Position numbers and translations under genes: made by a program. This document shows positions 20,837 to 28,010 of a stretch of DNA of 38,840 bases, piece after piece (the first letter of the stretch is position 1; each line of letters starts with the position of its first letter). The DNA is from Labilithrix sp. (lineage in GTDB: Bacteria; Myxococcota_A; Polyangia; Polyangiales; Polyangiaceae). The notes beneath the pieces are model-generated. The model did no database searches and was not told the DNA's origin. It saw only the letters and a list, made by a program, of their open reading frames with translations. Location: positions 1 through 38,840 of the forward strand of contig JAQBQJ010000240.1 of assembly GCA_028287065.1 (NCBI GenBank), in the 5' to 3' direction.

Positions 20837-21988
20837 TTACGCAGCGCTCGGCCGCGTCAATCCCCTCCGTGCCGCGACGTCACGAGACATGGCGGCTTCG
20901 TCGACGAGCCGGAGCATGGCCTTGAACGTTCGATCCCACGACGTCCGGGCAAGCACAGCATCGCGCGCGAGCCGCCGCGCCGCGCCGAGCGCCGGATCGC
21001 CGGCCTCGCTGAGGGCCGTGTCGATGCTCTCCGCGAAGCGGTCGGCATCCGCGATGGAGAGAAGGCCGCGCTCGGCATACGCCGCGAGCTCGTCGAGAGG
21101 CGTGGACACGATCGGCTTGCCTGCCGCCATGCATGCAAGGAGCCCCGAAGCCTCGCTCCGGCGCGTCGCGGCGTCGCCGTGGAACGGGAACATCGCCACG
21201 TCCCACGACGCGACCACGCTCGGAAGATCGGCGTACGCCGTCGGCCCGAGCCAGTGCACGTTCGCGCGATCCGGCAGGTCCCACGTGGTCACGTCGCGCA
21301 GGCCGCCGGCAAGAACGAGCTGGATGTCCGGACGCTGCGCAGCGAGACGATCGATCAGCCCGAGGTCGACGCGTTCGTCGATGGGGCCGAGGAAGCCGAC
21401 GCGCGGACCCGGTGCGGGCTCCACCCGCCGGAGCTCGATCGACGGCGTGCGCTCGCGCGGCGCGAAATGATCGGCATCGACGCTGCTCGGCAGCGGGTAC
21501 GTCGATACGTTGGTTCCGCGCTTCGCGTCGAAGAGCGAGCTGCCCGCGGTGAAGACGAGATCCGCGTGCCGGAGCAGCTCCGTCTCCGTCGCACGCACGT
21601 CGGGGGGCGCATCTCGCCGCGCGCCGTGGTCCGCGACGCAGTCGTACACGATGAGCGATGCATCGATGTCACGCGCGGCATGCAGCGACGCCGGCGCGTA
21701 CACCCAGAGGAGCGGATGGCCGGCGCCTTCCGTGAGGGACGCCACACTGCGACGGTGAGCGGTCCGTACGTCGGCCGCCGTCATCGCCGCGGGGACGTGC
21801 AGCGACACGACGTAGACGTTCGCGTCCACGGTTCTCATCACGGTGCGCATCTCGCTGTCGGTCACCGCCGGCTCTTCGACGAAGAAGACGCGACGGTCGC
21901 GCGCGAAGCGGCGCATGACCTGATGCGGTCGCTCCAGACCGAACGCCCACGGCAAGTGAGACAAGCACACGACGTCCGGCGCAGACAT
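20837..21988 (-). CDS. Glycosyltransferase, GT-B family 1-like
   Basis: 383-aa GT-B type glycosyltransferase. The N-terminal domain starts VVCLSHLPWAFGLERPHQVM, a pattern common in family-1 transferases with a leading W-x-RPHQ segment. The C-terminal domain holds the donor-binding signature: VGFLGPIDERVD, IQLVLAGG, VHWLGPTAYADLP, WDVAMFPF and the acidic EASGLLACMAAGKPIVSTP, in which the Glu would bind the nucleotide-sugar ribose. There is no signal or membrane helix; it probably acts peripherally at the inner membrane in polysaccharide or glycolipid synthesis. The start at ATG 21988 is preferred; an in-frame GTG at 22006 is possible. It is divergent from the HAD phosphatase. Confidence 0.88.
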   Translation of the reverse strand: MSAPDVVCLSHLPWAFGLERPHQVMRRFARDRRVFFVEEPAVTDSEMRTVMRTVDANVYVVSLHVPAAMTAADVRTAHRRSVASLTEGAGHPLLWVYAPASLHAARDIDASLIVYDCVADHGARRDAPPDVRATETELLRHADLVFTAGSSLFDAKRGTNVSTYPLPSSVDADHFAPRERTPSIELRRVEPAPGPRVGFLGPIDERVDLGLIDRLAAQRPDIQLVLAGGLRDVTTWDLPDRANVHWLGPTAYADLPSVVASWDVAMFPFHGDAATRRSEASGLLACMAAGKPIVSTPLDELAAYAERGLLSIADADRFAESIDTALSEAGDPALGAARRLARDAVLARTSWDRTFKAMLRLVDEAAMSRDVAARRGLTRPSAA

Positions 21989-22170
21989 GCGCGCCCGGCT
22001 CAGCACGGCGCGTGCCCTCGCGTTTTCACGGGCGATCGCGATGTTTTCTTCCGCGTCTTCCTCCAGCCGGACCACGCGTGCGCCACACTGTGGCGTGCGA
22101 GGAATGCGGCTCGCCGGCGCGGCCTCGCGTTCGCTGCGACGGAACGCGCGTTGCACTCCACGCGATCGAC
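21989..22170. promoter_or_regulatory. Divergent region with 15-bp palindrome
   Basis: 182 bp between the divergent glycosyltransferase and HAD starts. CGCCACA-C-TGTGGCG (22081-22095) is a perfect 7+1+7 palindrome about midway, a plausible operator for both genes. No clear sigma-70 boxes were identified. Confidence 0.4.
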
Positions 22171-22851
22171 ATGGACTATCTCGCGCTCGCCACCGACTAC
22201 GACGGAACTCTCGCGGAGGACGGGAAGGTCCGCCCGCAGGTCCTCGACGCTCTCGTTCGGCTACGCGCCAGCGGACGGAAGCTCGTGCTCGTCACCGGCC
22301 GCCAGCTCGACGAGCTGATGATCGCGTTCCCCGGCATCGACGTGTTCGATCGCGTCGTCGCCGAGAACGGCGCGCTCCTCTACACGCCGCAGCCTCCGCG
22401 CGAGCGCTTGCTCGCGAAGGCGCCTCCGCCGGAGTTCGCGGCCGCGCTCCGTCTTCGTGGCGTTCACCCGATCTCGTGCGGACGCGTCATCGTCGCGACG
22501 TGGCAGCCGCACGACCCGACGGTGCTGGCCGTCATCCGCGAGCAGCAGCTCGAGCTCGAGGTCATCTTCAACAAGGGCGCGGTGATGGTGCTCCCCACCG
22601 GCGTGAACAAGGCGACAGGGCTCGCAGCTGCGCTCGCGGAGCTCGCGATCCCTGCGGAGCGCGTCGTCGGCGTCGGCGACGCGGAGAACGACCATTCACT
22701 GCTCGAAGCGTGCGGCCTCGCGGTTGCGGTGGCGAATGCGGTCCCTGCGTTGAAGCGCCGCGCGGATCTGGTCACCGCCGGAGCACGAGGAGACGGCATC
22801 ATCGAGCTCTGCGATCAGTTGCTCGGACTGGAAAAACGAGCCGTCGGGTGA
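22171..22851 (+). CDS. HAD-superfamily sugar phosphatase (Cof/SPP type)
   Basis: 226-aa HAD hydrolase of type IIB. Motif I is DYDGTL (nucleophile and acid Asp), motif II VTGR, motif III the Lys in VNKATG and motif IV GDAENDHSLL. The cap lies between motifs II and III, as in Cof/sucrose-phosphatase relatives. It should dephosphorylate a sugar phosphate or similar small molecule in the cytoplasm; the substrate is unknown. The start at ATG 22171 is chosen because motif I comes about 10 residues in, as usual; an extension to 22012 would be Arg/Pro-rich. In some bacteria this domain is fused to a DUF87-type ATPase, but here it stands alone. The terminator stem of the neighbouring gene overlaps its stop codon. 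Confidence 0.88.
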   Translation: MDYLALATDYDGTLAEDGKVRPQVLDALVRLRASGRKLVLVTGRQLDELMIAFPGIDVFDRVVAENGALLYTPQPPRERLLAKAPPPEFAAALRLRGVHPISCGRVIVATWQPHDPTVLAVIREQQLELEVIFNKGAVMVLPTGVNKATGLAAALAELAIPAERVVGVGDAENDHSLLEACGLAVAVANAVPALKRRADLVTAGARGDGIIELCDQLLGLEKRAVG

Positions 22852-22866
22852 TCCCGACGGCTCGTT
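22835..22866 (-). terminator. Intrinsic terminator for the Gly/Thr-rich lipoprotein gene
   Basis: Perfect 14-bp stem (22835-22848 / 22853-22866) with a 4-nt loop. Read on the minus strand it is followed by TTTTTCC, so it terminates transcription coming from the lipoprotein gene ending at 22892. On the plus strand no U-run follows. The stem overlaps the last codons and TGA of the HAD gene. Confidence 0.88.
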
Positions 22867-22891
22867 CGTCGCGGCGCTAGCCGCGCTTCGA

Positions 22892-23452
22892 TCACTTCTT
22901 CGGCGTGGTGCCGCCGGTGCCGGTCGTGCCGGTTCCCGTCGTGCCCGGCTTCTTCTTCGTGTTGGTCGTGCCGGTCGTTCCGGTGCCGCCCGTCGTGCTG
23001 CCGGTGCCGCCCGTGCTCCCCGCGCCCGAGGCGCCGGTGCCCGACGTCGACGAGCCCGACGTGCCGCCCATGCCGCCCGCGCCGGACGAGCCGGTCGCGC
23101 CCGTGCTGCCGCCGGTGCCCATGCTCGAGCCGCTGCCGGTGCCGCCCATCGTTCCGCTGCCCGTCTGATCGGTGTTCGATCCCGAGCCCATCCCCGAGCC
23201 GGTCGTGCCGCCGCCCATGCCGGAGCCCGTCGAGCCGGTGCCCATGCTGCCCGTCCCCGTCGTGGAGCCGGCGCCCGTCGAGCCGGTGCCCGTCGTGCTG
23301 CCCGCGCCGGTGGTCGAGCCCGTGCCGGTGGCGTTCTGATCGTTCACCGTGCCGGAGGTCGACTCGGGGGTCTTCGGGGGCTCGTTGCTGCCGCCACACG
23401 CGGCAACGCCGCCGATCGCGAGTGCGGTGAGGAGGACGTACGAAAATTTCAT
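22892..23452 (-). CDS. Gly/Ser/Thr-rich repetitive lipoprotein
   Basis: 186-aa predicted lipoprotein: MKFSYVLLTALAIGGVAAC, then a mature chain built almost wholly of short GTGST, GSTTG, GSGMG and GTTG units, ending in a basic TKKKPG...TTPKK tail. This is likely a flexible surface-exposed stalk or spacer; no catalytic domain exists. The DNA is correspondingly repetitive (GCCGGTGCC-type units). A good ribosome site (GGAG, 5 nt before ATG 23452) and its own terminator show it is a monocistronic gene. The lipid anchor and the Lys-rich end are the only distinctive parts. Confidence 0.8.
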   Translation of the reverse strand: MKFSYVLLTALAIGGVAACGGSNEPPKTPESTSGTVNDQNATGTGSTTGAGSTTGTGSTGAGSTTGTGSMGTGSTGSGMGGGTTGSGMGSGSNTDQTGSGTMGGTGSGSSMGTGGSTGATGSSGAGGMGGTSGSSTSGTGASGAGSTGGTGSTTGGTGTTGTTNTKKKPGTTGTGTTGTGGTTPKK

Positions 23453-23867
23453 GACAGCTCCGGGAGTTCGTGGCGAGCGCGTGCGACGTTGCGTGGCGCT
23501 CGCAGTTTTTTTGTGGTTGCCGGCCGCATTCGCGCGATTGCGCGTCGACGTGCCGTTTTTCGGTTCGTCGCCCCGTGCACTGCCCGTGCCCACGGAAGAG
23601 TGCGCGGTCGGATGACGTAGAAGCATCGATTACGCGGAGGTTCCGGATCGTGCGCGACACGCGGGCGCGCGACCATCGATCCCGCCATGAGGCGCCATCG
23701 CACGGGGCGGGGCGCTTCGCCTCGCCCTTCACGCGATCGCGGATCGCGATGAGGCGACGAGCCACGCGGAAACCGTGCCGAGCCGATGCATGGCGAGTCG
23801 CATGTACGTTTTTGCCCTCGGCGGTCGCAAAGATCGCGCGGAGTCGCCGAGGGGAAGGTGTGAACGG
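23453..23867. other. 415-bp intergenic region upstream of the lipoprotein
   Basis: No convincing gene. A stem GCGAGCG-N17-CGCTCGC (23473-23479 / 23497-23503) followed by AG and seven T on the plus strand looks like a plus-strand terminator, although no plus gene ends nearby. A second hairpin, CGCGATC-GCG-GATCGCG, lies at 23732-23748. I found no clear promoter for the lipoprotein gene. Confidence 0.4.
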
Positions 23868-23940
23868 TGGGCCGAGCGGGACTTGAACCCGCGACCTACG
23901 GATTAAAAGTCCGCAGCTCTACCGACTGAGCTATCAGCCC
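23868..23940 (-). tRNA. tRNA-Lys (anticodon TTT)
   Basis: A complete 73-nt cloverleaf reads on the minus strand. The acceptor GGGCTGA pairs with TCGGCCC (one G-U), the D arm is GCTC-AGTCGGTA-GAGC, the anticodon loop is CTTTTAA with TTT, and the T arm is CGGGTTCGAACCCG-like. The discriminator is A, and the CCA end is not encoded (next bases CCG). Confidence 0.96.
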
Positions 23941-23956
23941 GAAACGATGCGCCGAG

Positions 23957-23985
23957 TCGATACCCGGGCTGGCTGACCGTGTCCA
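23957..23985 (-). promoter_or_regulatory. Promoter of tRNA-Lys
   Basis: On the minus strand TGGACA (23980-23985) and TATCGA (23957-23962) are separated by 17 nt, a good sigma-70 layout 17 nt upstream of the tRNA 5' end. Confidence 0.65.
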
Positions 23986-24063
23986 CCCTCGCGTGCGGAT
24001 GCGCCCCGAAGGGCACATGACCTGCACGTTGCACGAACGGTTTACCGGCAAAAAAGAAGGTCA

Positions 24064-24744
24064 TCACTTGAAGCCGCTCAGGTGGACGACGTACCACTCG
24101 CCGCGCCACGAGATCAGCGACGTGACCTCGAGGCTCCGCTCCTTGCCGTCGACTTCGTAGACGAGGCGCGTGCCGTACACGCGGTAGTAACCGAGCTTGT
24201 TGAACTCCTCGTTCGGCTCGACCCAGCGCGCGCGATCCTGCGGGACGTCGGCGCGAACGAGCTTGGCGTCCGCCGCGTGATCGCCGAGACGCGCGTGCAG
24301 GGCGTGCACGTCACGCTTGTAGGCGGCGACGAGGCGTCGTCGCCAGTCGGACGACGCGTTGCTGATCGCCTTCACTTGCTCGTAGGCGGTGACGGGGAAG
24401 AAGAACGCCATCCCGCGCTCGGGCTCGTCCTTCACGATCGCCTCCCAGAGCGCGGCGACGCGCGCGTCGAACGCCGCCCCGGACGCCTCGGGCTTGTCCC
24501 TGGTCTGCGGGAGGGTCCCAGGGTCGGGCCCGGCGTCGACGTTCGCCGTCACGCTGCTGCCTGCGTCGACGTTCGTGCTCGTGCTCGTGCTCGTGCTCGT
24601 CGGGCTGGCCCCGCCGTCGCCACCCGGCGGCGGAAGGGGAGCGACCGCCGCGTCGATTCCGAAGGGCGAGGGCGGCTCGGCGCGATGACACGCAAACGCA
24701 ACCAGACCGACCAGCGCGAAAGCACCTGAAGTGCGGCGGGGCAT
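24064..24744 (-). CDS. Predicted lipoprotein, unknown function
   Basis: 226-aa predicted lipoprotein (SGAFALVGLVAFAC lipobox). A Pro/Gly/Ser/Thr-rich spacer follows, including TSTSTSTST encoded by a hexanucleotide microsatellite, then a compact alpha+beta domain of about 140 residues (AALWEAIVKDEPERGMAFFF, YRVYGTRLVYEVDGKE, LISWRGEWYVVHL). The pattern of helices then a curved sheet ending in GEWYVVHL resembles NTF2/SnoaL-like or DUF-type ligand-binding folds, but I cannot assign a family. Start ATG 24744 is used; ATG 24756 is an alternative. It is divergent from the YPQQPGA lipoprotein. Confidence 0.75.
   Translation of the reverse strand: MPRRTSGAFALVGLVAFACHRAEPPSPFGIDAAVAPLPPPGGDGGASPTSTSTSTSTNVDAGSSVTANVDAGPDPGTLPQTRDKPEASGAAFDARVAALWEAIVKDEPERGMAFFFPVTAYEQVKAISNASSDWRRRLVAAYKRDVHALHARLGDHAADAKLVRADVPQDRARWVEPNEEFNKLGYYRVYGTRLVYEVDGKERSLEVTSLISWRGEWYVVHLSGFK
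24574..24597. repeat. Hexanucleotide microsatellite (CGTGCT)4
   Basis: Four perfect CGTGCT units inside the lipoprotein gene, coding alternating Ser-Thr on the minus strand in the spacer after the lipobox. Copy-number change would keep frame and alter only spacer length. Confidence 0.85.
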
Positions 24745-24813
24745 CGCCCGGACCATAACGCAGAGGCGCGATCGAGCGGTATTCGTCGTGTAAGGCCCAC
24801 ATGCGCAGGAGCG

Positions 24814-24842
24814 TTGACGGTCCGGGCCCTCATCGATACTTG
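24814..24842 (+). promoter_or_regulatory. Sigma-70-like promoter of YPQQPGA lipoprotein gene
   Basis: TTGACG (24814-24819), 17-nt spacer, TACTTG (24837-24842). The expected start near 24849 leaves a leader of about 70 nt ending in the ribosome site GGAGGAA before ATG 24919. This is the best promoter in the window. Confidence 0.7.
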
Positions 24843-24918
24843 TAGTGCTCGACGCCGGGGCCTGCGTGGCCTCGTTTTTCGCAGTCTGTGCCCTGGCGCC
24901 CGTAGCTTGGAGGAACGC

Positions 24919-25377
24919 ATGCGTAAGATTTCGACCGTGTTCGTGGGCGTGTTCACCGTCGCGGCCGTCGTCGCCGTGTTGCCGGCGTGCGGCAAGAAGG
25001 ACGAAACGCCGCCTCCGAACCAGGCAGGCTACGGACAACCTGGCGCGTACCCGCAGCAGGGCGCGTACCCGCAGCAGCCTGGCGCGTACCCGCAGCAGCC
25101 CGGCGCGTACCCGCAGCAGCCGGGTGCGTACCCGCAGCAGCCCGGCGCGTACCCGCAGCAGCCCGGCGCGGCTCCCGCTGGCGGCGCGATGGCGGTCCCC
25201 GGTCCGACCGCGCTCCCGTGCCAGAACGACTCGTCGTGCATGACGCACAAGTGCAACACGCAGTACGGCAAGTGCGCGTTCCCGTGCCAGTCGGATGCAG
25301 ACTGCATCCAGGGCTCGACGTGCTTCGTCGGCGGTGGCGCGCTCGCGGCGTGCATCCCGAAGCCGCCGGGCACGTGA
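24919..25377 (+). CDS. Lipoprotein with YPQQPGA repeats and C-terminal Cys-rich domain
   Basis: 152-aa lipoprotein (FTVAAVVAVLPAC lipobox). After a short spacer come six GAYPQQ(P) units (five exact 21-nt units plus one of 18 nt), then a 50-residue C-terminal module with eight Cys (CQNDSSC, HKC, GKC, PCQSDADC, STC, AAC). That Cys pattern resembles small disulfide-rich modules found in many myxobacterial secreted proteins (CxxDxxC units). The repeats should form a flexible Pro/Gln-rich stalk holding the module off the membrane. ATG 24919 is fixed by the strong ribosome site GGAGGAA. Its function is unknown. Confidence 0.85.
   Translation: MRKISTVFVGVFTVAAVVAVLPACGKKDETPPPNQAGYGQPGAYPQQGAYPQQPGAYPQQPGAYPQQPGAYPQQPGAYPQQPGAAPAGGAMAVPGPTALPCQNDSSCMTHKCNTQYGKCAFPCQSDADCIQGSTCFVGGGALAACIPKPPGT
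25042..25164 (+). repeat. 21-nt tandem repeat coding GAYPQQP
   Basis: One 18-nt unit (25042-25059) then five 21-nt units with only third-position differences (for example GGT in one unit). It codes the stalk of the lipoprotein. Confidence 0.93.
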
Positions 25378-25395
25378 TCGCCACATGATCCGGAA

Positions 25396-27981
25396 CTAAG
25401 GACGGGAGCGGAGCGTCGCGACGAGATCGCGGGGGATCGTCTGCTTGGTCTCGAGCAGATCGGCCCATGGGTCGACGCGGCGCTTCGCGAGCAGGTCCGG
25501 CACGGTCAGCACCGTGAAATCCTGCGGGTCGATGGCCGGTAGCTCCTTCCACGTCACCGGCAGCGCGACGGTCGCGCCGGTGCGCGCGCGTGGGGAGTAG
25601 GGGAGGATCGCCGTCGCTCCGCGCCCGTTGCGGAAGTGATCGACGAAGATCTTCCCCTTGCGAGCGGCCTTGGTCATGGTCGCGACGTACTTCTTCGGCT
25701 CGCGTTTCACCATGCCCTCGGCGACGGCGGTCGCGAACGCACTGACGACGTCCCAGTCGTCCTTCGGCGTGAGCGGCACGACCACGTGCAGGCCTTTGCC
25801 GCCGGTCGTCTTCACGAACGTCGTGAGGCCCATCTTCGCGAGCTCGTCGCGCATGTCGATGGCCGCCGCGACGACGCGCTCGAACCGGAGCCCCACGTCC
25901 GGATCGAGGTCGAACACGATCCAGTCCGGCTTGTCGTACTTCGGCATGCGCGACCCCCAGCCGTGGAGCTCGACCGCGTTGAACTGAACGAGCGAGACGA
26001 TCTCCTCGGCCTTCGTGACGTAGAGCACCTCTTCGCCCTCGACGTCCCCGCGCCCGATGTTCCCCACGAGCCCTCGTCCCGAGTGCTTCTGCACGAAACA
26101 AGCAGCCCTCTTGGGCCGCTTCCCTCGTGCCCCAAATCCTCCTCCGTCCCAGGCCTCGGTACACCGCACGAGCATGAGCGGCCGCTTCTTGGCATAAGGC
26201 AATAGCAAGGGCGCAATCCCCCCTGCATACGTGGCCATATCCCCTTTGGTGATCCCGGTCTCTTTATCAACGATCCTGTCGGGGTGAGTAATGACAACCT
26301 TCCCGACCTTCATCTCGCCATTTCCATTTCCATTTCCATTTCCATCACCTGTTCTCTCTTCTCTCTTCTCGACCTCCTTCACGACCCCCTCCGCCTTCTT
26401 GTCCTCCCGCAACCCCTCGAACGACGGATGCCTCAACGATCCATCCCTCGTCCACTCCGTGAACCTCACCTGACAAACGAGCTCCGGCTTCACCCATCGC
26501 GCATCGCGCATCCGCGGCGCGCCTTCGACCATCGGCTCCTTCACCTCGATCTTTGCGAGCCGCTTCGCGAGGTCTTCGAGCGACGCGTGTGAGAACCCGG
26601 TGCCGACCTTGCCGGCGTAGCGGTACTTCTTGCCCTCGCGCACCGCGAGCAGCAGCGCGCCGATCCCGGTGCGGCTCCCCTTGGGCGCCGTCCAGCCGAC
26701 GATCACCATCTCCTGCCTTTTCTGGCATTTCACCTTCACCCAGTCGGTGCTGCGCCCTGGGCGGTACGGCTTGTCGGCGCGCTTCGCGATGATCCCTTCG
26801 AGCCCGAGCTTGCAGGCCTGCTGGAAGAACTCGACGCCGTTGCCTCGCACGTGCTCGCCCATCTTCAGCGGCGGTCCAACGCCCGCGAGGATCGTGCGCA
26901 GCTTGGCCTTCCGCTCCTCGAGCGGCTCGCCGGTCAGGTCGACGCCGTCGTAGTGGAGCAGATCGAAGACGAAGTACACGAGCCTCCCGGCATCCGCCGC
27001 CCCGCTGAGCGCATTCTGCAACTTCTGGAAGTCGGTGCGCCCGTCCTCCATCACGTAGGCAATCTCCCCGTCGAAGACAGCCGTCTTGGCTCGCACGTGC
27101 GACAGCGCCTCGGCAATCCCCGGGAAGTGATCGGTCCAATCCTTCCCGTTCCGCGACGCAATCCTGACCTTCCCATCTTCCAACGTCGCAATCGCTCGAT
27201 ACCCGTCGTACTTGAGCTCGTAAACCCAATCCCCGTGCGTGGGCACATCGTCGACCAACGTGGCCAACTGCGGCTGCATCTTCCCGAACGCGGGCAGCTT
27301 CACCCCGCCCTTCTTGGCATTTCCATTTCCATTTCCATTTCCATCACCTGTTCTCTTCGTCTTCGTCTTCGTCTTCTTCCTGGCAACGACCCCCTCTCTG
27401 ACCTCCTCGATCGTCCTCCCCGTGATCACACTCTCCGGCAGTCTCTTCACGATCTCCGCATCCGCCCCCTCGCGCGCGTGCTCGTCCCCGCGTTTGATGA
27501 GCAGCCAGTTCTTCTTCCCGCGATCCCGCTCCTTCTCCGCGAGCCGCACGAGCATGAACTTCCCGTGCAGCTTCTCGCCGTGGACGACGAGCTCGAGCCG
27601 TCCCTTCTTCAGCCCTTCGTGCGGATCGCCGATCGGCTCCCACGTCCCGCGGTCCCATACGATGACCGGCCCGCCGCCGTACTCGCCGCGCGGGATCGTC
27701 CCCTCGAAGTCGCGGTAGTCGACTGGGTGGTCCTCGGTCTGCACCGCGAGCCGCCGGTCCTTCGGCGAGAGGCTCGGCCCCTTCGGCACCGCCCACGAGA
27801 GCAGCACACCGTCGAGCTCGAGGCGGAAGTCGTAGTGCAGCGCCGTGGCCGCGTGCTTCTGGATGACGAACGAGCGGCCCGTGTGCGACGGATGCACCTT
27901 GCCGGAGGGCTCCTCGGTGAGCCCGAAGTCGCGCATCTCGTTGTAGCGCTCGAGGCTCCTCGCCGCATCTCCTCGCTTCAT
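25396..27981 (-). CDS. ligD: Non-homologous end-joining DNA ligase D (LigD)
   Basis: 861-aa ATP-dependent ligase of bacterial end joining. The order is phosphoesterase (about 20-175; FVIQKHAATALHYDFRLE, HPVDYRDFEGTIPRGEYG), ligase (about 230-520; nucleophile Lys257 in ELKYDGYRA, EGIIAKR), and primase-polymerase (about 560-835; WIVFDLDPD with the metal Asp pair, TTGGKGLHVVVPL), the same order as Pseudomonas LigD. Both linkers hold the sequence RTGDGNGNGNGN (210-221 and 543-554), coded by an identical 39-nt DNA repeat. Codons around both linkers are less GC-biased than neighbours. The start at ATG 27981 has GGAGG upstream; the in-frame extension to 28014 looks unnatural. It is the last gene of the Ku/TopIB/DUF72/LigD unit. 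Confidence 0.96.
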   Translation of the reverse strand: MKRGDAARSLERYNEMRDFGLTEEPSGKVHPSHTGRSFVIQKHAATALHYDFRLELDGVLLSWAVPKGPSLSPKDRRLAVQTEDHPVDYRDFEGTIPRGEYGGGPVIVWDRGTWEPIGDPHEGLKKGRLELVVHGEKLHGKFMLVRLAEKERDRGKKNWLLIKRGDEHAREGADAEIVKRLPESVITGRTIEEVREGVVARKKTKTKTKRTGDGNGNGNGNAKKGGVKLPAFGKMQPQLATLVDDVPTHGDWVYELKYDGYRAIATLEDGKVRIASRNGKDWTDHFPGIAEALSHVRAKTAVFDGEIAYVMEDGRTDFQKLQNALSGAADAGRLVYFVFDLLHYDGVDLTGEPLEERKAKLRTILAGVGPPLKMGEHVRGNGVEFFQQACKLGLEGIIAKRADKPYRPGRSTDWVKVKCQKRQEMVIVGWTAPKGSRTGIGALLLAVREGKKYRYAGKVGTGFSHASLEDLAKRLAKIEVKEPMVEGAPRMRDARWVKPELVCQVRFTEWTRDGSLRHPSFEGLREDKKAEGVVKEVEKREERTGDGNGNGNGNGEMKVGKVVITHPDRIVDKETGITKGDMATYAGGIAPLLLPYAKKRPLMLVRCTEAWDGGGFGARGKRPKRAACFVQKHSGRGLVGNIGRGDVEGEEVLYVTKAEEIVSLVQFNAVELHGWGSRMPKYDKPDWIVFDLDPDVGLRFERVVAAAIDMRDELAKMGLTTFVKTTGGKGLHVVVPLTPKDDWDVVSAFATAVAEGMVKREPKKYVATMTKAARKGKIFVDHFRNGRGATAILPYSPRARTGATVALPVTWKELPAIDPQDFTVLTVPDLLAKRRVDPWADLLETKQTIPRDLVATLRSRP
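26319..26357 (-). repeat. 39-nt linker repeat, copy 2 (ligase-polymerase junction)
   Basis: Hexamer tract (GGAAAT)4 on the coding strand plus 13 flanking nt, identical over 39 nt to 27318-27356 and in the same reading frame. Codes RTGDGNGNGNGN. Confidence 0.95.
27318..27356 (-). repeat. 39-nt linker repeat, copy 1 (phosphoesterase-ligase junction)
   Basis: Identical direct copy of 26319-26357, about 1 kb away, at the other domain junction of LigD. Surrounding sequence differs on both sides, so the shared block is sharply bounded. Confidence 0.95.
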
Positions 27982-28010
27982 GACGCCGTCCTCCGTGCAG
28001 GTCGTGTGAA

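Noticed and set aside
22012..22170. N-terminal extension of the HAD phosphatase with Cys motif CEECGSPARP
   Set aside because: It would place motif I about 65 residues in, overlaps the divergent promoter region and has shadow-like Arg/Pro composition.
25042..25164. CRISPR-like array from the regular 21-nt repeats
   Set aside because: Units are contiguous with no spacers and code YPQQPGA in frame within a lipoprotein gene.
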